Shown in pieces: positions 30,201-41,432 of a stretch of 64,000 nt of DNA. The notes beneath the pieces are model-generated. The model had not been told where the DNA came from, did not search any database, and saw only the letters and a list, made by a program, of their open reading frames with translations. The DNA comes from Branchiostoma floridae (lineage: Eukaryota > Chordata > Leptocardii > Amphioxiformes > Branchiostomatidae), in contig NC_049979.1 of NCBI RefSeq assembly GCF_000003815.2, positions 28,018,249-28,082,248 on the forward strand, read 5' to 3'. Position numbers and translations under genes: made by a program. Within the stretch, counting starts at the first letter, position 1; each line of letters begins with the position of its first letter.

Positions 30201-33200
30201 TGAGGCCTGCTGTAATTTTTCTAATCCACCTATAACATCTGACTGAAGGGTAGCAGAATACTTGACACATCCTCCAGATTAGTTTTGGACAAAATATATA
30301 GCTTGTATAATAACTCCCAACAATCTCAAGATTTTTAAAAAGTTTCAAGATTTTTTTCAAACAATCTCAAGATTTTTTTCAAACAATCTCAAGATTTTTT
30401 TAAACAATCTCTATTTTATAGATTGTTTAAATAACATCTCTAGATTAATTGGAACAGTCTAAAAAGAATTGATGCAATATTGAAAGTAGTGTTGAAATTT
30501 CATTCAAGATGATGCATTGTTGATAATCTTTTTTAGTCACACTCTCACATCTTAATGCTACAACTGAGTCTGGCAACTAATCTAGCTGTGAAATTATACA
30601 ATCTTGCTGGACTGTTTTACTTTTACTATAACAGTTTGACCCCTTCTTCATTAACCTACCAGGAAATAACTGACCTTTCTTTTCAGGTGCTCTTCTTTCA
30701 ACCTCTAACATTCGCATTGTCTCAGCTTTCCAGCTCTTGGGTATGCTGTACTGGTGCTTTCTGGCTGATGCATGTGTGCATGTGTGTACTGTTTGATACT
30801 GATTTTCTACTTGAAAGCTAACAACAAGAAGTGTCTTAGTCTTTTAACACAATAACCATTCTTACCTTTCTTCCTTTTTCTACATTAAGCTGAGGTGACA
30901 GAGTGATAACTTCAGAGGCAGTTGTTGGTGTTGGACTTGGAGCTTGCTTTGTTTTCAAAAAGCATGTTGAACTGAAAGTTGAATTCATGAAAATCGTGAG
31001 GGTCTTTCAGGACAAAATTTGCAGCAGTTCTTGAGGAAAAATTTAACTCTTTTTTTTCATTCACATATCAAGAATTTGTCTCAGCTTTAAAAAAAAATGT
31101 TAACGCCAGCTCACTTTTATCCATGGGGTAACCTGTATCTGTCATTTTTAGAAATGTGTTTTTAGGGATATCAAGTCGAAACTGGGTGGTTTCAAACTGC
31201 AATATTTTCGAAATACTGCAGTTTGAAACCACATCTGTTGACTTGCCACTTGTCATCCCTAAAGGCCTCATTCTTAAAAACAATTGATATAGGTTACCCG
31301 CTGCGCAGATAAATGTGAACTGTCTTTCTCAAACTATCTAAATCTTTTGGTCATTTTCAATTGATAAACACCTTCAAGAGCACTCCAAAATGAGATGTGA
31401 ACAAAGCAAGTTGCCAAGTGAAACCCATAATTTATGGTGACATGACACTCACAGGCATTGTGTTTCCACAGGCCATTGCATCTAACCTGGGCAACGGGAA
31501 GGTCAAGAAACTCTCCAAGGAAGACTATGACTTCCTGAAAGTGTGTGGTACACCTAAGTGCATGAGTGTGTGCGGTTTAAGGACATCTGAATATTAATTT
31601 GGTGGAAGATTTCTGTTGTTGACAGTGAGCTATCACCATTTAGTGTATTACAGATCTTTTGCCTCATTCATAATGATCTATTTTGATATACAAACAATGG
31701 TGGAAAGATCAGTGGTAAGAGCGCAAAGTATACAGTCAATTTTCCATAATATTCTAAGTCTGGTGCATTATTTATTGCGCAAATGTAGCTCAAGACGACA
31801 AGAGAGAAAAAATCTGCGAAATTTGGAATTTTTACCAAATGAGTGACTGAAGAGATTTAACGATACTTGTCTACCTTATGAAATTGGTACTGCAGCTGTC
31901 ATGAGTACCCCCCTCCCTTCTCCTGTAAAGAAATTGAACTACAATGTATCACCCATATACACAATTGCAGAAGATCCGTGATATCACATGGTATCAGCTT
32001 GCTGTTCCATCATGACAATGTGTGTCGCAGACAATAGAATAACTCAGGTGTACAGGTAACTCAATGATGGTTACCACCTGAGGTATTGATGTCTGCCTGA
32101 ATGTTGTTTACTTTCCTTGTTCTTGATGAGTTTTTCTAACCTTTTGCAGCATATCAGCTCTCACCTGGGTGATGGTAAGGTGAAGCATGTCACCAAGGAG
32201 GAGGCACTGCTTAGCAAGGATCTGGCTGTGAGTAGTCTTCCCTATATTTCTTAGGTTTTGAATAAAGATCATCTGATCTCCGTTCCTGCCAAAATTGGGC
32301 ATTTTTCATATTTGCCATCTTTAGACATCCTTTTTGTGGATGGCTTCAGCTGCAATCTAATGTTGCTAAAAAAAATCTTCTGGACAAAGTGCTAAAGTTT
32401 TGCAAACATGGAATAAAAGACCATATTGTATTTTTAAAAAGCACTTAAATTGCTACTCATTATGATACATTTACATGTACATGTATGGGAGCCATGACTT
32501 TAAACTGAATCAGATTTTCCAGATTGGAGTGTTTTACCGGTTTATCTGTCCAATGAGTTATATATAATATTTGATCTTGATGAGAATCTATACGTAAACT
32601 AGTTCAAGAAATGTCAAGTGGCAGTTAAAATAATTTCAGTTTTTAGTATTTAACAATAATTTTTTGTTTTTTTGTTGTCATAGCAAGCAGATTTTGACCA
32701 GCTTCTGGTGAATCTGCGCATGGAGGCCATGTTTGTGAAGGAGAGCATGCGGATCATGTGGATCGCAGAGACGGGCATGTGTGAAAACATCGACACTGTC
32801 ATCAGGGAGTACAAGCAGTCCCGCGGGCTACTGGTGAGTAAGTGAGTGAGTGAGTGAGTGAGTGAGTGAGTGAGTTAGTGAGTGTGTGAATGAGAGATAG
32901 AAAGATAGAGCAAGATAAAGAGTTGAATGCAATTACTGCATGTGTTTGGATGGTTTCAGCACCAAGGACAGATATACTTTTGTTTTTGTAGGTACGACCA
33001 CCAAGGTCAGGGGATGAAAACATTTTTTAGATTACTTGATAAGGAGAACTGACGACCGGCGAAAATCAACTTCTGACAGTGAGACTGAAAGTGTTCGAGG
33101 TTGAATGTGTCTTGATTGCAGAAGTGTCTGATAATTGACCAAGCAAATACTAAGCGAATAAAATAGTTAGTTACTGAATGTTGATCTAGATCACAGATCC

Positions 33201-36200
33201 TCATTCTCACAGCCTACTGTTATGTAAGCTATTGGTATGTTTTAAAATGTTTCTGTTGGTTCACAGCCTATGCGTGCATGTATCATGGGCCCTCCTGCAG
33301 TTGGAAAGACAACAATAGCCAAGAAGCTGTGTGAACACTACAAACTGCACCACATCAAGATCAAGGATGTCATTGATGAGGCTGTGGAGAACTTGGTGGG
33401 TCTTTGTCTATCATTATGCTTTGACTTACCAGTAGTACTGAACCTATCCAATGTAACTTGTTGGATAGGATTTATTAACATCTTAAAGAATGGCTACTTA
33501 TTCTAAGATACATGGACTGATTTCTTTCCATCATTAGAGATGCTAGTTTGAAACCTTTTGCAAGAACTGATGGAGTTTTTCTAAGAGGCAGCAGCTGTCT
33601 GATAAAAAGTCTTTTAGGACATTTGAAGTCCCTTCCAAAGGACAGGTGCAGCCCCAACCGAGATGCCCTTCCCAGGATTGAACGAGGGTTTACCTGTTGA
33701 AACCAGGAGCGCAAGTGTGAGGCTGCTACCATTTGAGCTACAGGGACATCCCCAGTGTCATGTAATACTAACACATAATGTGTGACTATAATATCACTAT
33801 ATGCAAATGTAGTACCACTACATAACACCACCTAACATCTGATTACCATCCATGTAGAAACGTCTATCTGCAAGGGCTGAGGGAGAGGAGGAGGAAGAGG
33901 ATGATGGGAAGGCCCAAGAAGCGCAAGAATTGCTCGATGCCATCCAGGAGTCACGAGAAAACAACAATGGTATGTAGAAGCACAATTGTCCGATGACCAT
34001 AGCACACTCCAGTCCGAGACAACTGTTCTTGACCCCCTAACTGTGGGGACAAAGGAGTTCCTATTTCACTGCTCAAAATGCATTTCTCTGCATACATGAA
34101 TACACTGGTTCAGGAAACATTTAAGTTTACGTTTACATATTGCTATCCTCTCCTGTTAAATGTTATTTGGGGTAATGTTCATTTTTCACTAAGTAGTTTT
34201 GCATACTCATTAATCTTCTTGCTCTCCATGCTGCTACTAGAAATAGATGAATTATAAGATATGCTTTTGATGATCTTTCTGACTGTATGAAACCATTTAT
34301 GCTTGTGGNNNNNNNNNNNNNNNNNNNNNNNNNNNNNNNNNNNNNNNNNNNNNNNNNNNNNNNNNNNNNNNNNNNNNNNNNNNNNNNNNNNNNNNNNNNN
34401 NNNNNNNNNNNNNNNNNNNNNNNNNNNNNNNNNNNNNNNNNNNNNNNNNNNNNNNNNNNNNNNNNNNNNNNNNNNNNNNNNNNNNNNNNNNNNNNNNNNN
34501 NNNNNNNNNNNNNNNNNNNNNNNNNNNNNNNNNNNNNNNNNNNNNNNNNNNNNNNNNNNNNNNNNNNNNNNNNNNNNNNNNNNNNNNNNNNNNNNNNNNN
34601 NNNNNNNNNNNNNNNNNNNNNNNNNNNNNNNNNNNNNNNNNNNNNNNNNNNNNNNNNNNNNNNNNNNNNNNNNNNNNNNNNNNNNNNNNNNNNNNNNNNN
34701 NNNNNNNNNNNNNNNNNNNNNNNNNNNNNNNNNNNNNNNNNNNNNNNNNNNNNNNNNNNNNNNNNNNNNNNNNNNNNNNNNNNNNNNNNNNNNNNNNNNN
34801 NNNNNNNNNNNNNNNNNNNNNNNNNNNNNNNNNNNNNNNNNNNNNNNNNNNNNNNNNNNNNNNNNNNNNNNNNNNNNNNNNNNNNNNNNNNNNNNNNNNN
34901 NNNNNNNNNNNNNNNNNNNNNNNNNNNNNNNNNNNNNNNNNNNNNNNNNNNNNNNNNNNNNNNNNNNNNNNNNNNNNNNNNNNNNNNNNNNNNNNNNNNN
35001 NNNNNNNNNNNNNNNNNNNNNNNNNNNNNNNNNNNNNNNNNNNNNNNNNNNNNNNNNNNNNNNNNNNNNNNNNNNNNNNNNNNNNNNNNNNNNNNNNNNN
35101 NNNNNNNNNNNNNNNNNNNNNNNNNNNNNNNNNNNNNNNNNNNNNNNNNNNNNNNNNNNNNNNNNNNNNNNNNNNNNNNNNNNNNNNNNNNNNNNNNNNN
35201 NNNNNNNNNNNNNNNNNNNNNNNNNNNNNNNNNNNNNNNNNNNNNNNNNNNNNNNNNNNNNNNNNNNNNNNNNNNNNNNNNNNNNNNNNNNNNNNNNNNN
35301 NNATCAAGTAAGTTTGAAGTATTTGTTCTATTTGCCAGACCGGATCGAGGACCAGTACATCATCCGGTTTTACCGTGAGAAGCTGCGTTCCATGCCGTGC
35401 CAGAACCAGGGCTTCATTTTGGATGGATTCCCAAAGACTTATGAGCAGACCAAAGAACTCTTTGCAGGTAAGGAAATGTTGAGACACGTGTGAGGTATAG
35501 ACACACCTGTTAAACTGCGGACTGATTGTTACAGCAGGTCTTCCTATGCTTTGTCGCTGGCTATACTGGTACTTTGAATTTGCAAAGCTTCTTTGGAACA
35601 ACAATCACTAAAAGGAACACTTTTTTCGACCAATCAGAGAAACTTGCTGCAGTAAATGTGAACTGTGCAGTACCATGTTCATTTTTTATTCACTTTCAAA
35701 TGAGTTTCATATTGTGTTCAGCACCAAGGACAAGTTTATTTGCCTGTGTGTGGATGGTGTTCAAACTAGGGATATACATAAATGTTTGCCTGTGTGGATG
35801 GTATTTAGCACCAGAGACTGATGTGTTTGCCTGTGTGTGGATGGTGTTCAGCACCAAGGACTGATGTATCATCCTGTACGTGAACATTGTTTAGCACCAG
35901 AGACCTCTGTATTTAGCTGTGTGTGAATGTTGTTTGGCATAAGGGACAGCCTGGAAAGTGTTCAGCACCATGGACAGGTCTGTTGCCTGTATTTGGAAGC
36001 TATGTTTACCTGTGTGTGGATGGTGTTCAGCACCAAGGACAGGTGTGTTTAACCATGTGTGTATGGGGTTCAGCACCATGGACAGGTGTGTTTAACCATG
36101 TGTGTATGGGGTTCAGCACCAAGGATAGGTGAGTTCACCTGTGTGTGGACGGTGTTCAGCACCAAGGACAGGTGTGTTTACCTGTGTGTGGAGTGGATGG

Positions 36201-39200
36201 TGTTCAGCACCATGGACATGTAAGTTTACCAGTGTGTTTGTGGTGTTCAGCAGCAGGGACAGGTCTGATTGCCCATGTGTAGATGGTGTTCAGCACCAAG
36301 GACAGGTCATATACTAAATGAACTCTCAATATTCTTGCGAGTTCAATAGTCTAGTCCAAATTCAACAGAGCAAATTCAAGATCACAACAGTTTCTCAAAA
36401 TGTGAAATTCTATTGCATTCCCATGAAAGACAAGTAAGAAGAAATGAAGACACACCTCCAGAAAGCTTTATTTATAGACTAAAGTTACTAGTCAAGCAAT
36501 ATTTCTAAATGGTATTTTCTAACAAAGTTTCTTTCTATTGTTCTCTTCCACACTGTCATGACAGAAGGCGGTTGTAAGTAGACGAATTTGACGTTTTATC
36601 ATTGAACTGAACAGACACCAACTGTGACATATATTACTCCCTGTTTAACTTAAGTCAAAAGTTGCATCTCAGAATTAAGCAGTGTACAAGACTGGTGGAA
36701 ATCACTGAACATCTTAGAATTGGTGTTTGAATGGTCAAGGATTGGCATGAATGAGGTTTGGACGGTTCTGTGAAATGGGTTCTAAAATGGGCTCTTTTTA
36801 TGCAAGTCAGTTCCAAAGTTCCAGTATATTATAAGTCTGTTCTGTAGTTTTAGTACATTGTTTTTTGGTAGTTCCTGTACAATATTGAAGTCTGTTCTGT
36901 AGTTCTAGTACATTATGTATTCTGTTTGGTAGTTCCAGTACATTATGCAAGTCTGTTCTCACCGTTATTCCAGTACATCTTGCAAGTCTGTTCCATAGTT
37001 CCAGTACATCTATTGTTTGGTAGTTCCAGTACATTATGCAAGTCTGTTCCTTAGTTCCAGTACATTATACAAGTCTGTTCTTCAGTTCTAGTACATTATG
37101 CATTCTGTTTGGTAGTTCCAGTACATATGCAAGTCTGTTCCATAGTTCCAGCGCATTATGCTAGTCTGTTCCTTAGTTCAAGTACATTATGGTAGTCCGC
37201 TTTGAAGTTCAAGTATAATTTTGGCACATCTGTTTGGCACATTAGCTACATGTAGTTCTAGTACATTATGCCAAGTCTTTTTACTAGTTCCATAAAGAAA
37301 GATTTGAAATAAATATGCGGGTGTGTACCATATGATGGACAGATGTTTTACATAATGTATTGTTTCTAATCTCTGTTTTTGTCCCTAGTGGATGATGAAG
37401 AGGAAGGAGAAGATGAAGGAGGAAAGGTTCCCAGTTACCACAAGGGGACCATGCCAGGTAGGACAGTCCACATTGCACATGATATGTATGATGAAATTTG
37501 AATATATCTGAAAAAAATGTTGTCAACAGATTAGGGTTATTTCAACATTTGACACTGCCGTTTTGAAATTAAGTATGGATGAATGAAAGAATGATGTATT
37601 TGTAAAACTTAGCAGCCTATAGGCAAAATTGTGTAATACATTATGAGGGAATCTGATTTAATTTTTGGTCCCTATATTTTTCTAACCAAGTTCAACAAGA
37701 GCCTGTTTTTGTCATCATTAAAGATGGCTCATACTGTACATGTAGTCAAATAAAACATTTCAGAATTGTAGCAGACTTTATCTTTTTTGTTTTTACTGGA
37801 ACTTAATTTCTTGTATGGATTGAATGTTCTGTGTATGTAAGTTTGTACAAAGACTCATCATAGTAATGTCGTGTTGGTGTCTACAGAGGTCGTCATCTCC
37901 CTGGACGCGCCAGACGATTTCCTGAAGGTCCGCGTAATGAACCTCCCCGAGGGGCAGGTGGCCGGTACACACAACACGGAGGAGGGTCTGACCCGGCGCC
38001 TCACCGAGTTCCGCAACATCAACCGGGAAGATGAGACCATCCTGAACTACTTTGATGAACTGGAGATTCATCCAGACCACATAGGTACTTGTATTACAGT
38101 ATTGGTAAGAGTTTGCTCTGCCAAAGCTATAGTCTGCTAATGTAGGGGTACTAATTCTTGTGCATTTTAAGGTATAAATGTATGTTGATACAGCATTAAA
38201 CAGGAAGAGAAAAAGTCACGGATAGGAGTTACTGCAAGCAACTAGAAATGGTTTTGAAAATGGTCAGACATTTGAGATAGTGTCCACCATCTTTCATCAG
38301 TTACCTGGATGTCTAACCTTCATCTACATCACAGACCATGCATTGTTCTGTCTAGAAGAGCTGTTATTTCATCCCATGTTATTTCATCCCATGTTATTTC
38401 ATCCCATGTTATTTCATCCCATGTTATTTCATCCCATGTTATTTCATCCCATCACATATTGGATCTGTTCACACGTTACAACTGAAGTTTCTGTGAACCT
38501 ATAACTCTCAAGTAGATCTTCACACAAACTCTTTGTGCATTCAATGATGAAGGTTTTCGAGTAGGCCATGTACATGTGTCTTGCTACCATATTTAGAGCA
38601 AAGAGCACATTGTTTGATATATAAAACTGTTACAATAAACAGTGGATGTCTTTTCTCTGTTTCCAGATGTGTCAAAGGATGTGTCTGATGACATGAAGCA
38701 GACTGTGGATAAGCTCATCAAGACCATGGGGGAGCCCAGGAACTATGGTTGGTTGGACTACTTGTTGTAGTTCTGTCTGAGCCTTTGGATTTGTCTACAC
38801 GTTTAAAGTCCTCTTCTTCATAACTTGTTCAACATTATTTACTGTACTTTTCTATGGACCAAAAGGTTGTATTTTGAGAATATTTCTTGACATTACTGTG
38901 GATTGAAGAGAAGCCTAGGAAAGTTATGTTTGGAATTCGAACATACCCAAATGTCCAGTATTTGTCCAGAAATGTCAAGTTCTTTTTCCAAGTACATAAC
39001 ATCAATGGGGTGTGTCAGGACATTCTATCCCATCACCTTTAGGGTCTGGACCACAAAAACACCATCATGCCATGCCAATGCCAGACATATCCCCATATGC
39101 TATATGTTGGATGTAGCATTACTGATTTGTATGACTCATCTCCAGGCCCAACACCTGAGGAGTTAGAGGAGATGGAGAGGAAGGCCACAGAGGAGCGGCT

Positions 39201-40636
39201 GAAGCGGGAGGCTCAAGAGCAGGAAGAGCGAGAGAGAAGAGAGGCAGAGGAGGCGGCAGAGAGGGCTCGTCGGCAGGAGGAATGGGTAAAACGTCTTTCC
39301 TTCAGCATCCATAGTTATGCTTCTGTCATTATTGCACTGGTGCCCATAGGGGGTGTTGCCCGACTTGTTCTTAAATTTGTCCTCATTGAGTGTCCACAAA
39401 TTTGTCCTCATAGAGTGCTGGATACCTTGGAGATGCCTCTCGTTGTTTACAGGTTTATAGGTTACGGCATCTAATTGTTGCTGGGTCCTAGGTTGATTTT
39501 GACTGTTTGTTAGAAAATGTGGGGCCCAACTGTGCCCGAAATTAGCCCAGCAGACGCTAGATGTCCCATGGGCAACATAGGGTTCAAGCCCAAAGTTGAA
39601 AAAAACAAATTAGTTTAACTGAGAAGTCCCAAATATAGTATTTTGGTTAGAAAAACTGTCCTTGTTGACCTTCTACATACATTATATGCAGCTAAAACTG
39701 ACACAATTATTGCGACAAATGTAGAATCTTTGCAAAAGTTGCCATGCTATTGTTGAGAAGTAAAAGTCCTACCATCCTTGCCATGCTATTGTTGAGAAGT
39801 AAAAGTCCTACCATCCTTGTGACTGGTTCTATCCACCCGCACACTTTGTAGGCTGAGCGTCTGGAGGAAGTGCGTCGTCAGGAGCAGGAAGTGCTGGAAG
39901 CCCAGTCCACGCCCCTCAGGAACTACCTGATGAAACACGTCATGCCGACCCTGACGCAGGGCCTGATCGAGGCCTGCAAGGTCCGCCCGGATGACCCTGT
40001 AGACTTCATGGTAAGAGCAGCCGATCTGTATAGACTGGTATCCAAACCTATTATGACTGTCTAGTCTAATCGTCCACTCAGACGGACCAAACACTCAAAG
40101 GGCCCAGACCTATTTATGTGAGAGTATGAAGATATGTGGCAGATATGATAGGTTTAGATACCAGGTTTAGATATCTAGTCATGTGAGCACCAAGATGAAA
40201 ACTGCTCTGATTGATCTCCTCCCCTCCCTACCCTTTCCAATGCACAATGTGCATTAATTTTGCACATGTACATGTACATGTGTAGCTGCAGTTGTACTTT
40301 ACTGACCTAATGTGATATAATTGCATTGCATGCTATTCTGATAGTGAAATAGTTTCTTAATGTACCAAATGTCATTGTTGTTTTTAATTAGAGTACATTT
40401 ACAGTAGTCAATTGTTTCAATTTCATTGCAACCTGAAAGGCATGTTTGAATGACCTGAGTGTGTCTGACCTGGTTGTAAACAAGAAAGTGAAAGGTAAAA
40501 GTTTCCAATGAATGGTGTACGTTAGAAAGTAAGTTATCAGTTGGATGTAAATGAACCACTGTCACCATTAATCATTGCCACCTCCCTTTGTTTTCAGGCC
40601 GAGTATCTTTTCAAGAGCAATCCGCAGGTCGACTAG
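21237..40636 (+). CDS. AK7: Adenylate kinase 7
   Basis: Complete gene of about 708 residues (human AK7 is 723). Exons: 21237-21323, 21990-22166, 22726-22834, 23361-23455, 24362-24472, 24878-24961, 25443-25531, 29968-30058, 31472-31540 and/or 32150-32227, 32684-32833, 33267-33395, 33858-33969, 35339-35467, 37389-37457, 37887-38084, 38667-38747, 39146-39285, 39852-40010, 40598-40636. Phases join at every junction. Residues 1-350 form the AK7-specific N-terminal Rossmann-like part. The P-loop GPPAVGKT lies at about 365-372, [12 protein letters not shown] follows in the kinase core, and an acidic insert lies between. A Glu/Arg-rich coiled coil (598-665) and a Dpy-30 motif (667-705) end the protein. 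AK7 transfers phosphate between adenine nucleotides and works in motile cilia; that role is family knowledge. The start has a good Kozak context. Poly(A) signals AATAAA are at 41097 and 41114. Confidence 0.95.
22370..22443. repeat. 13-16-bp tandem repeat (AAAATCAGAACAT)
   Basis: Five near-identical units in an AK7 intron. Not coding. Confidence 0.85.
22530..22604. mobile_element. Short inverted repeat GAGTCCAGCCTTGTTGT
   Basis: Arms of 17 bp (GAGTCCAGCCTTGTTGT at 22532, inverse ACAACAAGGCTGGACTC at 22586-22602) around a loop that itself pairs (CTTTTAAAAG). In an AK7 intron; hairpin element of unknown family. Confidence 0.6.
26876..27205 (-). CDS. Cysteine-rich terminal exon carried inside the transposon
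   Basis: On the minus strand a strong acceptor (polypyrimidine TTTTTTTTCTCCATTCCAG) precedes 109 codons ending at the stop 26876-26878. The peptide has seven cysteines ([24 protein letters not shown]), then an acidic tail ([19 protein letters not shown]) ending GLENGLSY. The exon is GC-rich relative to its surroundings, as coding exons here are. The upstream exon was not found; it may be in the gap or outside. The product family is not recognised. It could be a captured host exon, a gene nested in the AK7 intron, or part of the element's own protein. Confidence 0.5.
   Translation of the reverse strand, partial: PLSPCFPIACPAKPTTEARLLPGNTYDSLCPVPLSCQNGFYFEDGQRLDCAMERTVLETCRRYCGVLPEHLPSPMIVHYHKDAEEGDPDDDYTVNTIRTYKGLENGLSY
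27985..28458. other. Assembly gap (474 N)
   Basis: Run of N inside the transposon, directly left of the 72-bp tandem array, which probably caused it. Open frames crossing it are artefacts. Confidence 1.
28459..28850. repeat. 72-bp tandem repeat next to the gap
   Basis: At least five units of exactly 72 bp, each with GTCCGGATATGGACCTATCC and CCAAACTGCACCGCTGG. Period read from the starts at 28471, 28543, 28615, 28687, 28759 and a last partial unit at 28831. 72 is a multiple of 3, so all frames stay open; no protein is implied. Confidence 0.95.
30303..30412. repeat. CAATCTCAAGATTTTT tandem repeat
   Basis: Four to five imperfect units in an AK7 intron; not coding. Confidence 0.7.
31107..31320. 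mobile_element. Inverted-repeat element, GTTCACCTTTATCC family, copy 1
   Basis: Left end GCTCACTTTTATCCATGGGG then TAACC; right end GGTTACC...CAGATAAATGTGAAC, its inverse. The centre holds a hairpin GTTTCAAACTGCAATATTTT / ACTGCAGTTTGAAAC. Further copies are at 48167-48381 and 51160-51277. Confidence 0.75.
31472..31540 (+). CDS. AK7: AK7 exon 9a (duplicate / alternative exon)
   Basis: 23 codons, phase 0 at both sides, acceptor TTTCCACAG, donor AAA|GTGTGT. The peptide [20 protein letters not shown] matches the next exon 9b ([20 protein letters not shown]) at about half the positions. It is three codons shorter at its end. Either exon, or both, can be spliced without a frameshift. Confidence 0.65.
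32150..32227 (+). CDS. AK7: AK7 exon 9b (constitutive-looking copy)
   Basis: 26 codons with acceptor CTTTTGCAG and donor GTGAGT. Its end, LLSKDLA, is the better match to the human AK7 segment (LTKDLT), so this is probably the ancestral copy. Confidence 0.8.
32832..32892. repeat. (GTGA)n microsatellite at an AK7 donor site
   Basis: The GTGAGT donor of exon 32684-32833 is the first unit of a GTGA array of about 14 units, so there are many overlapping GT dinucleotides just downstream of the exon. Confidence 0.9.
33267..33395 (+). CDS. AK7: AK7 exon with the kinase P-loop
   Basis: 43 codons starting [20 protein letters not shown]: the Walker A motif GPPAVGKT and the following helix, then [15 protein letters not shown], the start of the NMP-binding part. 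Phase 0 on both sides. Confidence 0.9.
33595..33775 (-). mobile_element. tRNA-derived SINE, minus orientation
   Basis: On the minus strand a tRNA-like head has an A box (TAGCTCAAATGGTAGCAGCC) and a B box-like CGTTCAATCC, followed by GGGAAGGGCATCTCGG, a core like the one at 60160. It lies in an AK7 intron. Not a functional tRNA gene: the acceptor stem does not pair and a SINE core follows. Confidence 0.55.
34309..35302. other. Assembly gap (994 N)
   Basis: Run of N inside the AK7 intron between exons 33858-33969 and 35339-35467. The phases of those two exons (1 and 1) join directly and the protein aligns with human AK7 without a missing piece, so no exon need be lost here. Confidence 1.
35716..36307. 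repeat. About 40-bp minisatellite (GTGTTCAGCACCAAGGACAG)
   Basis: More than ten imperfect units with GTGTGGATGGTGTTCAGCAC and CAAGGACAGGT in an AK7 intron. Also read as short open frames on both strands; not coding. Confidence 0.9.
36813..37290. repeat. About 30-bp minisatellite (AGTTCCAGTACATTATGCAA)
   Basis: About fifteen imperfect units with TTCCAGTACATTATGCAAGT and CTGTTC in the same AK7 intron as the preceding array. Confidence 0.9.
38363..38452. repeat. 15-bp tandem repeat (GTTATTTCATCCCAT), 6 copies
   Basis: Six virtually perfect units in an AK7 intron; recent expansion. Confidence 0.95.
39852..40636 (+). CDS. AK7: AK7 last two exons: Dpy-30 motif
   Basis: Exons 39852-40010 and 40598-40636 encode the end of the coiled coil ([18 protein letters not shown]) and the Dpy-30 dimerisation/docking motif ([32 protein letters not shown]). 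The stop is at 40634-40636. In ciliary proteins this motif binds AKAP-type amphipathic helices. Confidence 0.9.
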
Positions 40637-41096
40637 AGGACACCCAATAGGACCTACCAATAAGTTTTACACTGTAGTGCCATTACATAAGGAGCATCTG
40701 TTAGGCCTCTTTTCTGACTTCTGTAATTCTATTCTAATGCAAAAGTCTGACTTGGTGTATGCAAGGGCTCTGCACATTCTACAGACCTTAAAACCACATG
40801 AAATGTAACAAGGTTTACATTTTTGTGCATTTATCTCAATTGAAAATATTGCACTTAATACACACACTGTATTTTGAAGATTGAGAATTCTCAGAGTATT
40901 TTCTTCTATGGTAATACAAATTTATGTAAATCTTGATCACTGTACAAAGTTTTTTTGTATTTTTTTTTCTTTCCAAAAGAGTTGATGTTAGTACCACAAA
41001 TGGTTGAGTGTTGCTTTTTTCTTCTTTTGATGGAAATGCTTCAACAATGGTGTAGTGTATGTGGCAACCTATAATATTTTTTATTGTACATTGAAA

Positions 41097-41119
41097 AATA
41101 AAGTTTGTGCTGAAATAAA
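41097..41119 (+). promoter_or_regulatory. AK7: AK7 poly(A) signals
   Basis: Two AATAAA hexamers (41097-41102 and 41114-41119), about 460 bp after the AK7 stop. This spacing is reasonable for the 3' end. Confidence 0.6.
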
Positions 41120-41312
41120 TCATTTTGTATCTGATCTGTTATGAACTATATCCATTCACTCTGATGCACGCACAAAATATGTTGAAAAAGAAGAACAAAA
41201 TTACGTCACTCTTGGTACCACATACAGGATGGCATTAGCATAACAAATCTGTGCACGTTTTTTTGCACACTTTTGACAGATTGGGCATCACACCACCGTC
41301 AAGAAAAGTTGT

Positions 41313-41432
41313 GTAATTTATGAAGCCTTTCCCAAGGACACAATGTTGGGGGCATGGGTATCGAACCTTGAACCTCTCTGTAATTCTGAGCCTAACGCTC
41401 TACCAGTTACGCCACAAAGATGCCGCAAAAAT
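41313..41432 (-). mobile_element. tRNA-derived SINE fragment, minus orientation
   Basis: On the minus strand: GTGGCGTAACTGGTAGAGCG (A box), GGTTCGATACC (B box), then TTGTGTCCTTGGGAAAGGCT, the shared SINE core. Just downstream of the AK7 3' end. Confidence 0.65.

Noticed and set aside
35303-35312. Donor-like ATCAAGTAAGT right after the second gap
   Set aside because: An exon ending there would leave an intron of about 31 bp before the AK7 exon at 35339, too short to splice, and AK7 phases need no extra exon.
34287-35604. Open frames of 360-435 codons across 34.3-35.6 kb
   Set aside because: Nearly all N; the only real coding part is the AK7 exon 35339-35467 on the plus strand.
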